DNA of 32,523 bases from Reticulitermes lucifugus (taxonomy: Eukaryota; Arthropoda; Insecta; Blattodea; Rhinotermitidae): contig JAKCWW010006375.1 of NCBI GenBank assembly GCA_026260175.1, forward strand, positions 253 through 32,775. Reading direction: 5' to 3'. Numbering within the stretch: position 1 is the stretch's first letter; every line of letters begins with the position of its first letter. Under the pieces are notes generated by a model. That model did not search any database. It saw nothing but the letters and a program-made list of their open reading frames with translations, and was not told the origin of the DNA. The position numbers and the translations under genes were made by a program. Positions 1 to 10,395 of the stretch are shown piece by piece.

Positions 1-82
1 TTTCTTGACTAGCTGAGGACCTGTTAGCTACTCAAGAAGGACTCTGCTCCATGGAGTTAGTTAGTTAGCTAACTAACTCAGG
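1..82 (+). mobile_element. RTE-like LINE, 3' tail fragment
   Basis: This stretch matches the 3' ends of the LINE pieces at 21893-22310 and 23980-24150. All share a TTTCTTG..TAG...GAG block, a CAAGAAGG..CTCTGCTCCA block and a following GGAGTTA. It ends in a short TTAG-type repeat (TTAGTTAGTTAGCTAACTAACT). The body of the element would lie off the left edge. It sits inside the MICU1 gene, in the intron after the third coding exon, and has no coding capacity left. Confidence 0.6.
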
Positions 83-535
83 GAAGGCTACTACCAAAGT
101 GAGAGAGATTTTTAATGTCTTAACCAATCAATTTGAATTAGGCTATGTGTTTTCAAACTTCACCAAAATAACAACTCCAAGTGCACAGCCAGAAATAACC
201 TTCACACTTTGGATTACATGGCGTAACTTTAAGTTGTAATATGGCAAATGCAAAGTTAAAATGCTGGTGATTACAAAAGAAGCCATGAAAGACAGATGAC
301 TTAAATAAAGTGGAAAAAGCAATGGATGAACCGACACAACTCAACTAAGACAGATCAGCTATTCTACACAGATGGGAATTCAAAATGATGCTCTCATAGC
401 AGCAACTTTTGTGAAGCTCAGTGACTCTGTATATCTCTAAACCTTAGAATTAGATTAGAATGAAAGAGTATGTGTATTTTTTTGGGTTACTGTATGAAGC
501 AACACTTCACTCAGACATGCAGTGTTTTTGAAGTA
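83..535. other. intronic sequence, nothing recognised
   Basis: This AT-rich stretch belongs to the MICU1 intron downstream of coding exon 3. No conserved reading frame, repeat or RNA gene is apparent. Confidence 0.4.
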
Positions 536-792
536 CAAAAGGTACAGTAGTCCCTCTACATGCCATGAAGGCAGGCATATTGGGGAGTGGTGAGTGGTCA
601 GCTTCATGCCCTGGACACCCTACCCAGGGAAAGAACCCTCGGTAGACACGGAATAGGAGGACAGGTAAGCCCACAAGCCGGTCTAAGACATTTTGCAGAA
701 GAGAAAAATCTCCTGCCCCTGTTAGGAATCAAACCTCAAATTGTCTAGCCCATAGTCTAGTCATTATACCAACTGAGCTATCCTGGCTCCAG
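536..792 (-). mobile_element. tRNA-derived SINE, near full length
   Basis: Read on the minus strand this is a tRNA-derived SINE. The A box TAGCTCAGTTGG lies at 769-780 (reverse complement) and fits the consensus perfectly. The B box GGTTTGATTCC lies at 725-735 with one mismatch. The body shares blocks with the copy at 29775-30062, including the 'cctcctat..' and 'gccttcatggca' segments, and ends near the 'ggtac' at 541. It lies in a MICU1 intron in the same orientation as the gene. Confidence 0.8.
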
Positions 793-986
793 TTTCCTGT
801 GATGTTAGTTACACACATGCTGTAACCTTCTATAAACTTACATCAAAGACTTCAAGTTTACAAGGAACAAATACAAGCTGGACGATTTCTTCAGTTCCTA
901 GTGGACAAATTAGTACCACTACAAGCAGTGTCCCTTCAATATTAATGATGGACTCTCCATCCACAAAGCAAATGTGGTCAGCTTAC

Positions 987-1146
987 CATCTGGCTGCTGC
1001 ATGCCTGGAGTGATTGCTCGTAAAAAATCATCTGGAGTCATGTAGATTAGTGTTGTATGCTCGGATACGATCTTAATTGTTGCAAAATAGCGGAAAATTT
1101 TATCAGGAGTTGAATATGAACGTATGCGGTTCTCGTATTCTATAAT
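987..1146 (-). CDS. MICU1: MICU1 coding exon 3 (start of the N-lobe)
   Basis: The exon lies between acceptor TTTACAG (at 1147) and donor GTAAGC, 160 bp, phase 0 to phase 1. It encodes [20 protein letters not shown], then FATIKIVSE, then [20 protein letters not shown]. This closely follows the vertebrate MICU1 block [20 protein letters not shown]...MTPEDF.RSITP.E.QP. The next exon is outside the window. Confidence 0.92.
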
Positions 1147-3314
1147 CTGTAAACATTCACCATTGTGAAAGCACACTACAAAGAAAAATACTGAAACACA
1201 ATTCAAGTAACATGCTTAGAGAGTGCTACTATTACAGTTTGGTGCACACAGACATGCTGGCCAAGATCGCTCATTGGTTGCCCATCTGCTGCCATAGCAG
1301 AAACTGTAGTATAACACAAATTTGATGTTTTGTGCAGACCGCCTAAAAACAGCATAAAATCCAGAAAAGCGTAAAATCGGGGAAACATTGTTCTTACGGG
1401 CATTTGGCTGAAACCTTGCGAAAAGTGCGTAAAATTGCAGAAGACGCAAAATGCAAGAACATAAAATCAGGGTTTTACAGCATTATGAATGCCATCAACA
1501 AGACTGATAGTGTACATTACACCCAGCAGACTACACTCTTTCATGCTTGCATTCTCCAATCAAAATACAACAGTTTCAATCAAGAATGTCACTGATTAAA
1601 CCAATGTTGTATGAAAGTACAATTATGCAACGTCAGTGTGCAAAAGGCAAGATTTCAACTCTTCAGGGCCGTATTAAGACTGCTTGCTATCTTCAGAGAT
1701 GTGATGCCGCGTAGTTTAACGAACACGTGCACACACTACTGAACAATATGTTGCCTCCACCTTCACAGTACGGGTCTTCTACCCTGAAGATGGAGAATCA
1801 GGGTTCTCCAACATGTAGTTACCGATCTATGAAGCAAGTTGAATAGCTAAGTTCCAAAGCCTGTAAGCTCTGTGATAATCAAGCATTTTACTGTTTGGTA
1901 GGAGGCAGCACTTTTAGTAGAGGTAACATGCAACAGATGGTGCAGCAGTCAGCTGCTATTCATGGGACAACTTGACGTGCAATGCCAACGACATTAGACA
2001 GCCGGTCCCACAAAGAAGTTCATAATGTGATTCAGTTTTAATGGTCAAAGCATGTTTCTCCCATTGAAATTCACCACCAATAGCATGACAGGAGTGCACT
2101 GTGCCAGAAAACGGTGCAAAGTCAAAAACGGTCAAATGCACATCCATGATGGTCACACTGATTGATCCAGCATGACAAGGATGGAAGTAAATGAAGTGAC
2201 TCTGGATAACCAACGAGTAAGAATTTGCTACTGCAACAGTTGGAAGGTCACTGACTCCACAATAATGAGGAAGCAGAGGTTTCCCTATAGGAATGGCTGC
2301 AAAAGACCTTCATGTCTAGCATGACAGAATTGTTAAAATGATACCAAGATGGGACAAATGCACCAATGCGCTCAGTGTGTTGATAATGTTGAAAAATAAT
2401 GATACTTCTGTGGAATAAACGAGGTACATTTAACACTGTAATGGCTTCACATTCATCCTTTGCATGCTGTGTGGCTTTTAATCATATATTTCTACCTTAT
2501 TATTTAATCTTCTGACCTACAAAACCTTAGTTACTGAAAATCCGCATACCACACTGTCACATCTCAAAACGCTGTAATCTTAACATGTTAAGGTCTTGCT
2601 CTAAATGTCAGGAAGAGTTATTGTGGATCAGTCTCCTGATCTTTCCTTAAAACAGTAAAATAATATCCAAGTAAATATAAATATTTATTTGGGTACGTTA
2701 AACAAAAGTGAAATACAGCCGAAATCTTTACCTTTCTGTCCCGGAAGCCAATTTTCTCCTTCTTCTTTTTTCTCTTCCCGTCGTCTCCGATATCGTCTGC
2801 TTCTGCTAATTCCTGTTGCACGTCTTTACTGTTATCAGCCAACTGCGAAGCAGCATCCACTTTAGGAAAGAATGCCTTTCGCATACTGAAATTAAAATAA
2901 CAGAGCTGTGGAAGTCACACCTTGAAACATGAGTCTTTGTTTACACATTTCAGGTTATTGGCTAGGTGGTTTTGAAGAACCACACTGTAACACAGGCCAC
3001 CATGCTAGTCACAAACAAATCCTTACATGTAGTTATATAGTGTAACATATATAAACCAGATTTACCTACCCTTTCCAATCCATTGCACATCCTATAAATG
3101 TGAGGACTATAAAACTGTACCACAGTTTTGTAAAAAGGGCCTCTGGCTGTGGCTTATGGCCAAAATTCTTAAAATGCCTCCTGTGCTCCTTGTTGTGCAT
3201 GCCGCATTGCTCTTCATTATGTAAGTAAGATGGTAGCCAGGGTACTGCCTGCCGTGGCGTCAATACTGTCTTTCTAATTTGGGCTATTTGGGTTAAGACA
3301 CCCTGCCTATACAT
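987..3314 (-). CDS. MICU1: MICU1, calcium uniporter gatekeeper, 5' part of the gene (three coding exons)
   Basis: MICU1 is the EF-hand protein of the mitochondrial intermembrane space that gates the MCU calcium channel with EMRE and MICU2/3. The visible coding sequence is 3314-3070, 2885-2732 and 1146-987 joined, about 186 codons. All junctions have GT..AG sites and matching phases (2, 0, 1). In order it shows a basic N-terminus ([15 protein letters not shown]), a hydrophobic segment ([15 protein letters not shown]), a lysine tract (KRKKKKEK), then GFRDRK and [20 protein letters not shown], which is the MICU1 signature before the first EF hand. The EF hands lie off the left edge. I chose the ATG at 3314 because it gives a targeting-like N-terminus. 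A possible acceptor (TTTTCAG) ends at 3332, so an upstream non-coding or coding exon cannot be excluded. Identification is from remembered family sequence. Confidence 0.9.
1147..2731 (-). other. MICU1 intron between coding exons 2 and 3
   Basis: No conserved coding sequence is visible here. The only structured item is a PLE-type/hammerhead-like fragment near 1770-1830, listed separately. Several 60-85 codon open frames show no recognisable similarity. Confidence 0.6.
1770..1830 (+). mobile_element. Penelope-type terminal fragment with hammerhead-like core
   Basis: CTGAAGA at 1784-1790 is followed by a perfect 6-bp hairpin (GGAGAA, loop TCAGGG, TTCTCC, 1792-1809) and AACATG. In a hammerhead the second half would read GAAAC, so the core is damaged here. 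The block TTCTACCCTGAAGATG recurs at 9396-9411. Confidence 0.35.
2732..2885 (-). CDS. MICU1: MICU1 coding exon 2 (polybasic region)
   Basis: The exon lies between acceptor TTTCAG (at 2886) and donor GTAAAG, 154 bp. It encodes [14 protein letters not shown], then an acidic stretch ([10 protein letters not shown]), a lysine-rich tract (KRKKKKEK) and IGFRDRK. The KKKK..GFRDRK order is the same as in vertebrate MICU1, where the polybasic tract contributes to membrane and EMRE contact. It ends in phase 0. Confidence 0.88.
3070..3314 (-). CDS. MICU1: MICU1 coding exon 1 (targeting sequence and membrane segment)
   Basis: This exon runs from the ATG to a GTAGGT donor and ends in phase 2. The first 25 residues are rich in R, K and Q with no acidic residue, as in a mitochondrial presequence. 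A hydrophobic segment lies near residues 65-79. Joining the last two bases (GG) to the T that opens the next exon gives Gly and keeps the frame. The alternative donor GTAAAT just downstream would include an in-frame TAG and is rejected. Confidence 0.8.
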
Positions 3315-3539
3315 TTCAGTGATTAATTCACCTGAAAATAACAGAATGTATTACTTCCTGAGCACTACATAAATGTGGTAAAACAATTTCAGAAATGCAA
3401 GATATGATACTCTCGCGAAGGTGGGTTATGCGATTCAGTCTACCTTCACTCATAAGGTGCTGCTACATATAGCAAACTCTACCACTAGCGCACTGCTGCA
3501 GTCACTTCAAAAAGCCTTCATACAATGCAAAAGTAGATA

Positions 3540-3760
3540 TTTGGCTGTGCCATGGTTCAGGCAGTAGTTGCAGTCATCTCAACACAGGCACCCTGATTCA
3601 ATCCCAGGCCAGGCCAAGTTGGACTTCTGTTGGACAAAGTTGCAATGGGACAAGTTCTCTTCCCCCCCCCCCCNAAATACCTCAGTATTTCCCTGCCAAT
3701 ATCATTCCACCAATGCTCCATACTCGTTCATTCACTCATTAATCACTGATGCTATATAAT
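3540..3760 (+). mobile_element. second tRNA-like SINE family, copy A (tentative)
   Basis: A B-box-like TGATTCAATCC lies near 3594-3604. The block 'ccctgccaatatcattcc..caatgctcca' at about 3692-3720 is shared with 12843-12880. It contains a poly-C run ending in an N at 3674. Confidence 0.4.
3662..3674 (+). repeat. poly-C run with an unresolved base
   Basis: About a dozen C residues are followed by a single N, and a similar N in a C run occurs near 28516. This looks like a consensus-calling ambiguity in a homopolymer. Confidence 0.9.
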
Positions 3761-3858
3761 CTCAGCAACTCACAGTACTGATAAATAACACACTTAAAAA
3801 AACAGCACACAGATACACATACATCCTAGCAGGCAGCAGGTGGAACAAAAAGACAGTT

Positions 3859-4147
3859 TTAATAGTCTTCTCGGGCCATCAGCCACGTCACATGATTTAA
3901 AAGATACAACGTTTCAGGGACTGGCTCCATCCCCATCCTCAGGCAGAACTGATATAACCCAGCACTTGTCTGTCCTCTGTTTATATACCTGCTGAGGCAG
4001 GGAGTATCAGACTGGCTCGGAGTGCACCAACCAATTAGAATCAGTGGGCGGGTTGTTTATATGTCGTATCTTTTAAATCATTTGACGCGGCTGATGGCCC
4101 GAGAAGACTATATTAAATCATGTCGCCATGAAAGTTTTAAAATTTAT
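3859..4147 (+). mobile_element. foldback element FB1, 289 bp, 12-bp target duplication, hammerhead-like core
   Basis: The direct repeats AAAAAGACAGTT lie at 3847-3858 and 4148-4159. The arms are inverted repeats of about 54 bp: the left starts TTAATAGTCTTCTCGGGCCA and the right, reverse complemented, starts TTAATATAGTCTTCTCGGGC. Both then contain ATCAGCC.CGTCA.ATGATTTAAAAGATAC. To the right of the right arm (4117-4147) is a one-sided extension, ATCATGTCGCC..GAAAGTTTT..., which is also present in the element at 27671-27774. On the minus strand, 3942-3911 reads CTGAGGA, a GC-rich stem, then GAAAC. No coding capacity. Confidence 0.75.
3911..3942 (-). ncRNA. putative hammerhead ribozyme core in FB1
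   Basis: Read on the minus strand: CTGAGGA (fits CUGANGA exactly), TG, GGGAT, loop, GTCCC, T, then GAAAC. GGGAT can pair with GTCCC (one wobble) as stem II. Stems I and III and the cleavage site were not modelled. PLE ends are known to carry hammerhead ribozymes, so the identification rests on core motif plus context. Confidence 0.45.
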
Positions 4148-4356
4148 AAAAAGACAGTTCATTACATTCAAAAATACAATACTGCTATAAAAACCAAATA
4201 CCCAGTAACATACTAAATTACACTGATAACTGTTCCTTACCAATTACACAGAACATTCCAGGAATAGTTAAAACTACATGACACTTAAAACTATGTTAAT
4301 TTCAAAAATAAAATATAAAGTGAACCACTACAACACACACAAATACCACACACTTC

Positions 4357-4424
4357 ATTCACTACCTATATACTAGCCACATACCATAACATTCACTACC
4401 TATATACTAGCCACGTACCATAAC
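4357..4424 (+). repeat. 34-bp direct duplication
   Basis: The unit ATTCACTACCTATATACTAG continuing CCAC(A/G)TACCATAAC occurs twice in tandem (4357-4390, 4391-4424) with one difference. Confidence 0.9.
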
Positions 4425-4666
4425 ATTCATGCGCTACCCCATAGCCTCTTTCACCCCTTGTTTCTTTATTCTCACACCAACCCACATGTTAATTTCATCT
4501 ATCACAGTGCTGTCATCTGGTTATGCTACGATGCATCATATGCTCAACGCTCGACTGTTTCTTCAATCCCCGCCTGTACCACACAGAAGACACACAACCC
4601 AGTAACAATGGTTGCCATGGCAACTTGGGTCTGACACAGTCCATCACTCACACAACAGCATTATAT

Positions 4667-4689
4667 ACACACACACACACACACACACA
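4667..4689 (+). repeat. (AC)n microsatellite
   Basis: About 11-12 perfect AC units, directly before ATATAAAC. Confidence 0.95.
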
Positions 4690-5139
4690 TATAAACATAA
4701 AATATAAAAATTTATAATGAGCAACATAAATTCAACAAATTTGAGAGTCAAAATGATTCCCTCAATGTTATTTTAACCCTCCAAAGTATTACATTTATAA
4801 ATGAGTTCCTGTCTCACAGAGAACACAGTCCATCTCCTTTATAAAGACCAACCAGTTGTTGCATACGGAAATAATCATTTACAAAACATAAATACACTGA
4901 CCCAAAATGCGGTGTTCTTTGAAAGTTAAAGCAGGTAGTACATGTAGTAGCTAACTGCATGCTTTCAGGGGTTAACTTCTTTACTGTTACTGGCTAAACC
5001 TTTAATTTTGATAGGGAGCCCAACACTTTCATTCCAGAATAACGTATGATCAGTAACTTGTCTGTGAAGAACACACACATATATGACAATTAAGTGTTCT
5101 GAAAAATGCTGCCATGTAGACCAGTACATAAGTATGCAT

Positions 5140-5290
5140 GTTGAGAGGAAACATGACACCTCCATCTTCAGGGGGGTCCAAGACAAGGTTCCTCATACCT
5201 ACATACCAACACACAGTTTCATATCCAAAAGTCTGGAATCTTCATCAGCACCACTATGAGAATCTCAAACCTCACCCATGCAAATCATAT
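5140..5290 (+). mobile_element. Penelope-type terminal repeat fragments
   Basis: The right part (about 5198-5275: '..catatccaaaagtctggaatcttcatcagcaccactatgagaa..' with 'ctcaaac') is homologous to 19355-19435 and 20224-20290. The left part is in the opposite orientation: on the minus strand at 5172-5140 it reads CTGAAGATGGAGG...CCTCTCAACATG, matching the core layout at 1784-1815. Confidence 0.4.
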
Positions 5291-5731
5291 CTGTACCTCA
5301 TACCAACTACATGGAACTCTGAGACCATCAGTTACACTTGCAGTGTTCAATTATACACACTGTCTTAGCCAGAAGTAGCATACAGAATTCCTTACATAAT
5401 TCTCTACATCATTTCCTTTTCTGAGCACCTGTTGTAATTCTAATAATAACATTAACACAGAACAGGAGATGAACTTACATCCCTTACAATACTTACTGTT
5501 TGCTATTCTTCATTCACCGGCACTTCAAAATACTCTTATTTCTGCAACAAAAGTTATTAATACATGAGTGACAACTGTAATGCAATCAAAATATGTACCT
5601 ACCTTTGCAATACTATTGTTTTGCATCTGATGCAATGGAAACCATAATGAATGTGGGTTGCAAACATAGATTGTGACAGTAACTGAAGGATGGTTGCCAA
5701 TGTAGATTAAAGTTCTCTGTAACACGAACAC

Positions 5732-6010
5732 TGAAAGCCTAAACTTGGTCTGTCATTTTTCTTCCTACCTTCATTAAACAGCAGTTACGACATGCAACTC
5801 TGTTATTAAAATGAAACCTCAAAGCCTAACCTTTCTGCATGTTGGTAACTGTGACCACGGTTTGTTACTAATATGAAAACACAAAGTCTAAATTTAGTTG
5901 ATCATATTCTGTGTTTTTATCTATGTTGGCTGTTACTAACATTACAACAAAAGGCCTAAACTTTGTGGATTATGCTTAGTGTTCTTTATCTATGCTGGCA
6001 GCTAAGTTAA
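5732..6010 (+). repeat. degenerate tandem repeat, about 60-90 bp spacing
   Basis: A block like AAAG(C/T)CTAAA(C/T)TT recurs at 5734, 5821, 5883 and 5951. The last two copies also share TTTTATCTATG(T/C)TGGC and TTACTAAC-like segments. The copies are strongly diverged. Confidence 0.4.
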
Positions 6011-7389
6011 GTTTCTGTGACTGTGTGTATTTTCAGTCCTGATGTAATATGGTACAACCTCTACACAATGCAGGTCGAAAGGAAAGCACAAATGAAGGTA
6101 TACATTACAGTGTTCACTCATAAATATTACTGTTGTTAGACAAGCAGGAGTATTTCAGTGTTCGCAAATGAACTGAAGCCTCACATGGGAAATACAAGCA
6201 TCCCCTTCTATGTAAATGTGATAACATTCTTGCATAAATCAGTGTTCTATTACTGTCAGATGAGTTGTCCCAGAATACTATACCATATGTCATGACTGGG
6301 AGAAAATGTGAAAAGTAGTAGCTCTTTTACTATCTAGAAACCTGGGACATCACTGTAAAAGTCGTTCTATAATGGCAGAATTGAGTTCTACATGACTTTT
6401 CTAATTTTGAAGATTAAAAATTTGCAGACTAAGGAACTTTGCTGCTTTTCCTTCTCTTATATAGTGTTCACTGCGGCTAATTTGTATTTTCAAAATAATT
6501 ACAAATTTTATAAACTCTGCTTTATAAAATTTTAGTAAACTCACTGGTTATTCTTTAATACCGGCAAGGATATGGTTTATGTGCGTACGTGCAATAGAAA
6601 AAGAAACAAACAAAGTCAAGAGCTTTGTGAAACTTGATCGTACAAACATTTTCACGAATATTTTTTATTTCATCTTGACTCATAGTCTTCCGCCGTGTGT
6701 GATTGCGATTTGTAAGGTATAATGTAAACCACTTACTCTACAATAAGAGAGTTTAGTTACTGTAACATACTGAGTTATAAGTTATGTGTGATATCAAATA
6801 CTTAAATCGGGTTCTACTGCTAATAAATGTACTATTTGGACAACATTCTTGCCGTAGTATACTACCTCCCTGTCGCAAAATACACGTTTCCGACCACTGG
6901 TACCATTTTACAAAATATTTGGAGCTACAGACAATAAAATGTTAACCAATTACAACATAATATCATGAAGGCGCTTATTTATATTCACCTCCTATAAAAT
7001 GCGATTCCGTTGACAGTATCCCACACGAACATACACCACCCTGGTTTACCGTTCCTTTCCTCCCTTTTCCCCAGAGCAAGAGGGACACAATCGAATGAAA
7101 TATATCGAATAATTCGATTACTGCGAACTATCAAATAATTCAAACTTTAGAAGACGAAAGAAACTGAATTATATGCTTTTTACTTTGCAGTAGCAAATCC
7201 CAAAGATTATATTCGTTTCAGTCATTCGGAATATTGTATAAGTACACATCCACACAAAACAGAGCGCAATGGAGAGACCTTATTTACAAAGCCGTGGAAA
7301 ACAGGAAACGACAAAACCAATGAGGCATATAAGATCCAATACTTTGTGCTAAGAAACCCCCAATACGACCACTTAGGATCGCTTGCGAG

Positions 7390-7930
7390 AATTGTACCAC
7401 TAAAGTCACAGTACATATTTTCCATACTCTTATTTGTAGTTAATAATAAAGACCAATTTATGGTAAATTCGTAAAACTATAGTATAAACACGAGACAAAG
7501 TACTAACCTCCATTTACCCCAGGCAAATCTGGCTATATATAAAAAAGAAGTTTTATTGTCTGGGTATTAAGATCTTTAATAGTCTCCCCTCTGATATTAA
7601 AAGCTTTTCTAATAACCCAAAGACATTTAAAAGTTTTAAAAACTTCGTTATTTACAAATTCCTTTTAATCAGATTCTCTTGGTTTTGTTTATTATTTGTT
7701 AAATGTTTCTTACTCTGTACAGCCAGGCACTTTTATATATCTAGTCATGCATTTAATATTTTATCTTATATAATTTGTAGTAATCCATTCATTGTAATCC
7801 TTGTGTAATTGTCATTGTATATACATTTAATTCGACTTGTTCTATATCCAGTAGGTTTTCCAACCTTTTTGATCGATTTGAATGCGAATTAATGTACTAC
7901 TGCTGCTACTACTACTACTATGACACATCC
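7390..7930 (+). mobile_element. CR1/Jockey-like LINE, C-terminal reverse transcriptase remnant and 3' end
   Basis: The plus strand encodes PLKSQYIFSILLFVVNNKDQ, FMVNS, a stop (TAA), then YSINTRQSTNLHLPQANLAI and YKKEVLL. After a one-base shift it continues GIKIFNSLPSDIKSFSNNPK and TFKSFKNF. This is the familiar C-terminal tail of non-LTR reverse transcriptases of the CR1/Jockey type. An AT-rich 3' UTR follows and the element ends in a short (ACT/GCT)n tract near 7903-7921. It is a 5'-truncated pseudogene copy with one stop and one frameshift. Confidence 0.8.
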
Positions 7931-8132
7931 ACAAAATTACCCTAATTGCACGGAATCAGGATGTAGTTTACTTGAGATAAAACTTACCATCCCGGTCAAG
8001 GTGTCCTCAATTGGCAATGGTAGGGAGACACGCACATTTGTACTTCATACTGGTTTCAAAGGCCAGTTCCACCTGTGAACGTAATCACCATAGGTTTGCT
8101 GGCGTCACCTGTAATACATAACCTCTTCAGAC

Positions 8133-9190
8133 AGGGCTTTGGCGAGGGGGCTCATAGGCCCAAACAGTTGAGGATCTTGACTTTATAAATGGCATATACC
8201 CCAACATCCAGTTCACCATTAAGACTGAGACAGACTGGCAACTCCCTTTCCTGGAAATCAACACTTTCAGAAACTTTCATGCCTCCATGTGTCACACTGT
8301 GTACAGGGACACAACCCACACCAGCCTTTACTGAGTGCTGCCACCCATCAACATCCACTAATCAAGCAGTCTGTGCTATCCACCTCCACACACAGGGCCA
8401 GAGCCACTTGCTTGCCACCAAGAGGGCCTCTACACTGAAACAAACACATTCCAGAAAGCCTTTCACAAACACACCTACAGTATCAAACAGAATCATCATA
8501 CTGCCAACCCAAACTTGGCAGGTTACATCACGTTCAGAGAACCCCATGTCCATGGCTTTCCTGCACTTTGTCCCGAACACCAGCTTCATCAGCAGAATGC
8601 TACCCTAGCTCAATGTCAAGATGGTAAGCATCCCACCAAGAAGTCTTTCTACAGCTTGTGAAGGATGACCTCCATCTCAAAACACTATGCATAAGCAGCA
8701 TCCCCTGCAAGTGTGCAAAGGTATAAATTGGACTGTTGCCAATCAACACCGGTTACATCTCGCAGTATCAACCATGTAATTCAGCCACAGTGGCACACAG
8801 CAGTGGCCTGTACCATTACATCCTTAACAGCACCAACATCCTGGTAAAGAAAGCGATCCATTCCAGGCAATCTGAAATGCAAAGATGGTATCTCCTTAAA
8901 CAGCTTGTACAGCCTCTTCTCCACTCTGAGAAAAATGTCACTTCCTCCCGTGAAAACACTCCTGGACCTCCTTTGAAATACAGCCTGGGCATCACTTCTC
9001 AGTATCCATCCTGTCCTTCTTGTGGTCAATAACAATGCTGTTTTGTAACCTCACATTTCCTGGGCATCATTGTCAATGCCCAAGGCCAAACTCCATCTCC
9101 CTGCCACGTACAATCTACCTTGCTTAACACATTCATATCCTACTGACTTCAACCTTGAAGATGGAGACAGCAAATTCCTCCATGTTAGCA
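8133..9190 (+). mobile_element. decayed Penelope-like retroelement (reverse transcriptase end and GIY-YIG remnant)
   Basis: The plus strand contains LDFINGIYPNIQFTIKTETD and WQLPFLEI, then HTVYRDTTHTSLY, the C-terminal reverse transcriptase pattern of PLEs (HPNI.FT.E.E....LPFLD....HTVYRK.THT..Y). Further on, near 8690-8780, SIPCKCAKV(stop)IGLLPINT fits the GIY-YIG endonuclease start (IPC.CGKVYIG.T.RSI.TR). After it comes FNSTNIL-like sequence matching the end of that domain. At 9150-9175 a CTTGAAGATGGAG...CCTCC motif resembles the terminal hammerhead-like repeat. Stops and frameshifts are frequent, so it is a dead copy. Confidence 0.72.
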
Positions 9191-9394
9191 TCCACTGATA
9201 AGGCTACACAGCATTACCTACACGCCGCACTCTTACTTCTACTTTCTACGTGTATATGTTTTTACTACTGTCAGCCTGCAAATGTGTTACTGAAATGACA
9301 GTGTCTTCCATGTGGATATAATATGTGTAGGTTACTCTTCTGCAACATTCTGCCATGAAATTGGGTACATACTTGGGAATGTGCTAAGAGTAGC

Positions 9395-9435
9395 CTTCTA
9401 CCCTGAAGATGAAGTCAAGAGTTCTGCTATAATAC
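9395..9435 (+). mobile_element. Penelope-type terminal fragment
   Basis: It contains TTCTACCCTGAAGATG, identical over 16 bases to the fragment at 1776-1791. The following stem is not well preserved. Confidence 0.3.
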
Positions 9436-9668
9436 TGGTACTTATCCACTACAGTACATGGCACCACCTCCCACAAGACTAATCTTCATATTCACTGCTA
9501 CTAAGAACCTCAGAATCCAGTGTCTTTAACATTTACTCACTTAACCTGTGTGTGACAAAGAATATATTAGATGGATATTTTTTCAGTAACTCAGGTTTTG
9601 GCTTTACAAGTTGGGCAATCCAACAAACAGTCTGCACATATCAGTAATTAGGTACCTGTCACGGAAGT

Positions 9669-9942
9669 CAGTCAGGATAGCTCTACTGGTATAGTAACTA
9701 TGTTATAAGTTTGATGATCGAGGAACTGGGGTTCAATTCCAGGCAGGAGCACGAGACACTTCTTCACAGCATCCAGACAAGGTCAGATGCCCACGCAGTC
9801 TCCTATCCAGTGGGTACCAGATCTGTCCTTGGCATAAAGTGGCTGGAGTGTGATGCCAACCATTCATCATCTACTACTGAGGTGTTTCATGGAATGGTGC
9901 TAAATCACGGGCATGGACAACTCTACCTTTTTGCCTTTACCT
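9669..9942 (+). mobile_element. tRNA-derived SINE copy
   Basis: The A box TAGCTCTACTGG is at 9678-9689 (one mismatch to consensus) and the B box GGTTCAATTCC at 9730-9740 (one mismatch). The body shares 'agtctcctatccagtgggta' with the copy at 29775-30062, and the end reads CTCTACCTTTTTGCCTTTACC. An open frame over it (9711-10025) has no coding meaning. Confidence 0.8.
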
Positions 9943-10289
9943 CCCACAAAACAGAATTGAGAACTTGCACATACTTTACACACGTTATTCTCCATCTACA
10001 TGAAAAAGTTTACAAAGTGGATTGAACATCTTTGGTGTGTAGTCCAGCAGTGTGACTGAGTCATGGCAAGTCTTGTGATGTGATATACAAGATGAATGCA
10101 CCATTACTTTATAATCTAATACCATATTTCAGTACAGTACTGACCACATTGCAGCAACACACTACAAAGGTCACTCCTAATTTCATGTATAAATATATCA
10201 TATTTTGAGATCATATTGGTTCCTACGATCGTGTTGCAAAATATGGCCATTCATTTGTTAAACAGACATGTGTCTTTGTAAAGACTTCT

Positions 10290-10395
10290 TGCTGATAAAG
10301 GCACAGCCTTCTGGAATGTCATGCCACATGGTGTGGTGGACTGGCACCAATGTTTCAGTAGGACCTGCGGCCTCCATCTTTAAGGGAGACGAGGT
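10290..10395 (-). mobile_element. Penelope-type terminal fragment with degenerate hammerhead-like core
   Basis: On the minus strand it reads CTTAAAGA (10384-10377), a partly paired stem (GGAGGCC/GGTCC), then TGAAAC (10357-10352). A GGTGCCAGTCCACC hairpin, CACACC..GTGGC and CATTCCAGAAGGC follow. The layout GAAAC - hairpin - ACAC - CCAGAAG also occurs in the foldback elements at 18516-18741 and 20858-21080. No inverted arm is present here. Confidence 0.4.

Noticed and set aside
8189-8608. 139-codon open frame on the plus strand
   Set aside because: The recognisable PLE protein motifs are in another frame of the same strand, so this frame is accidental.
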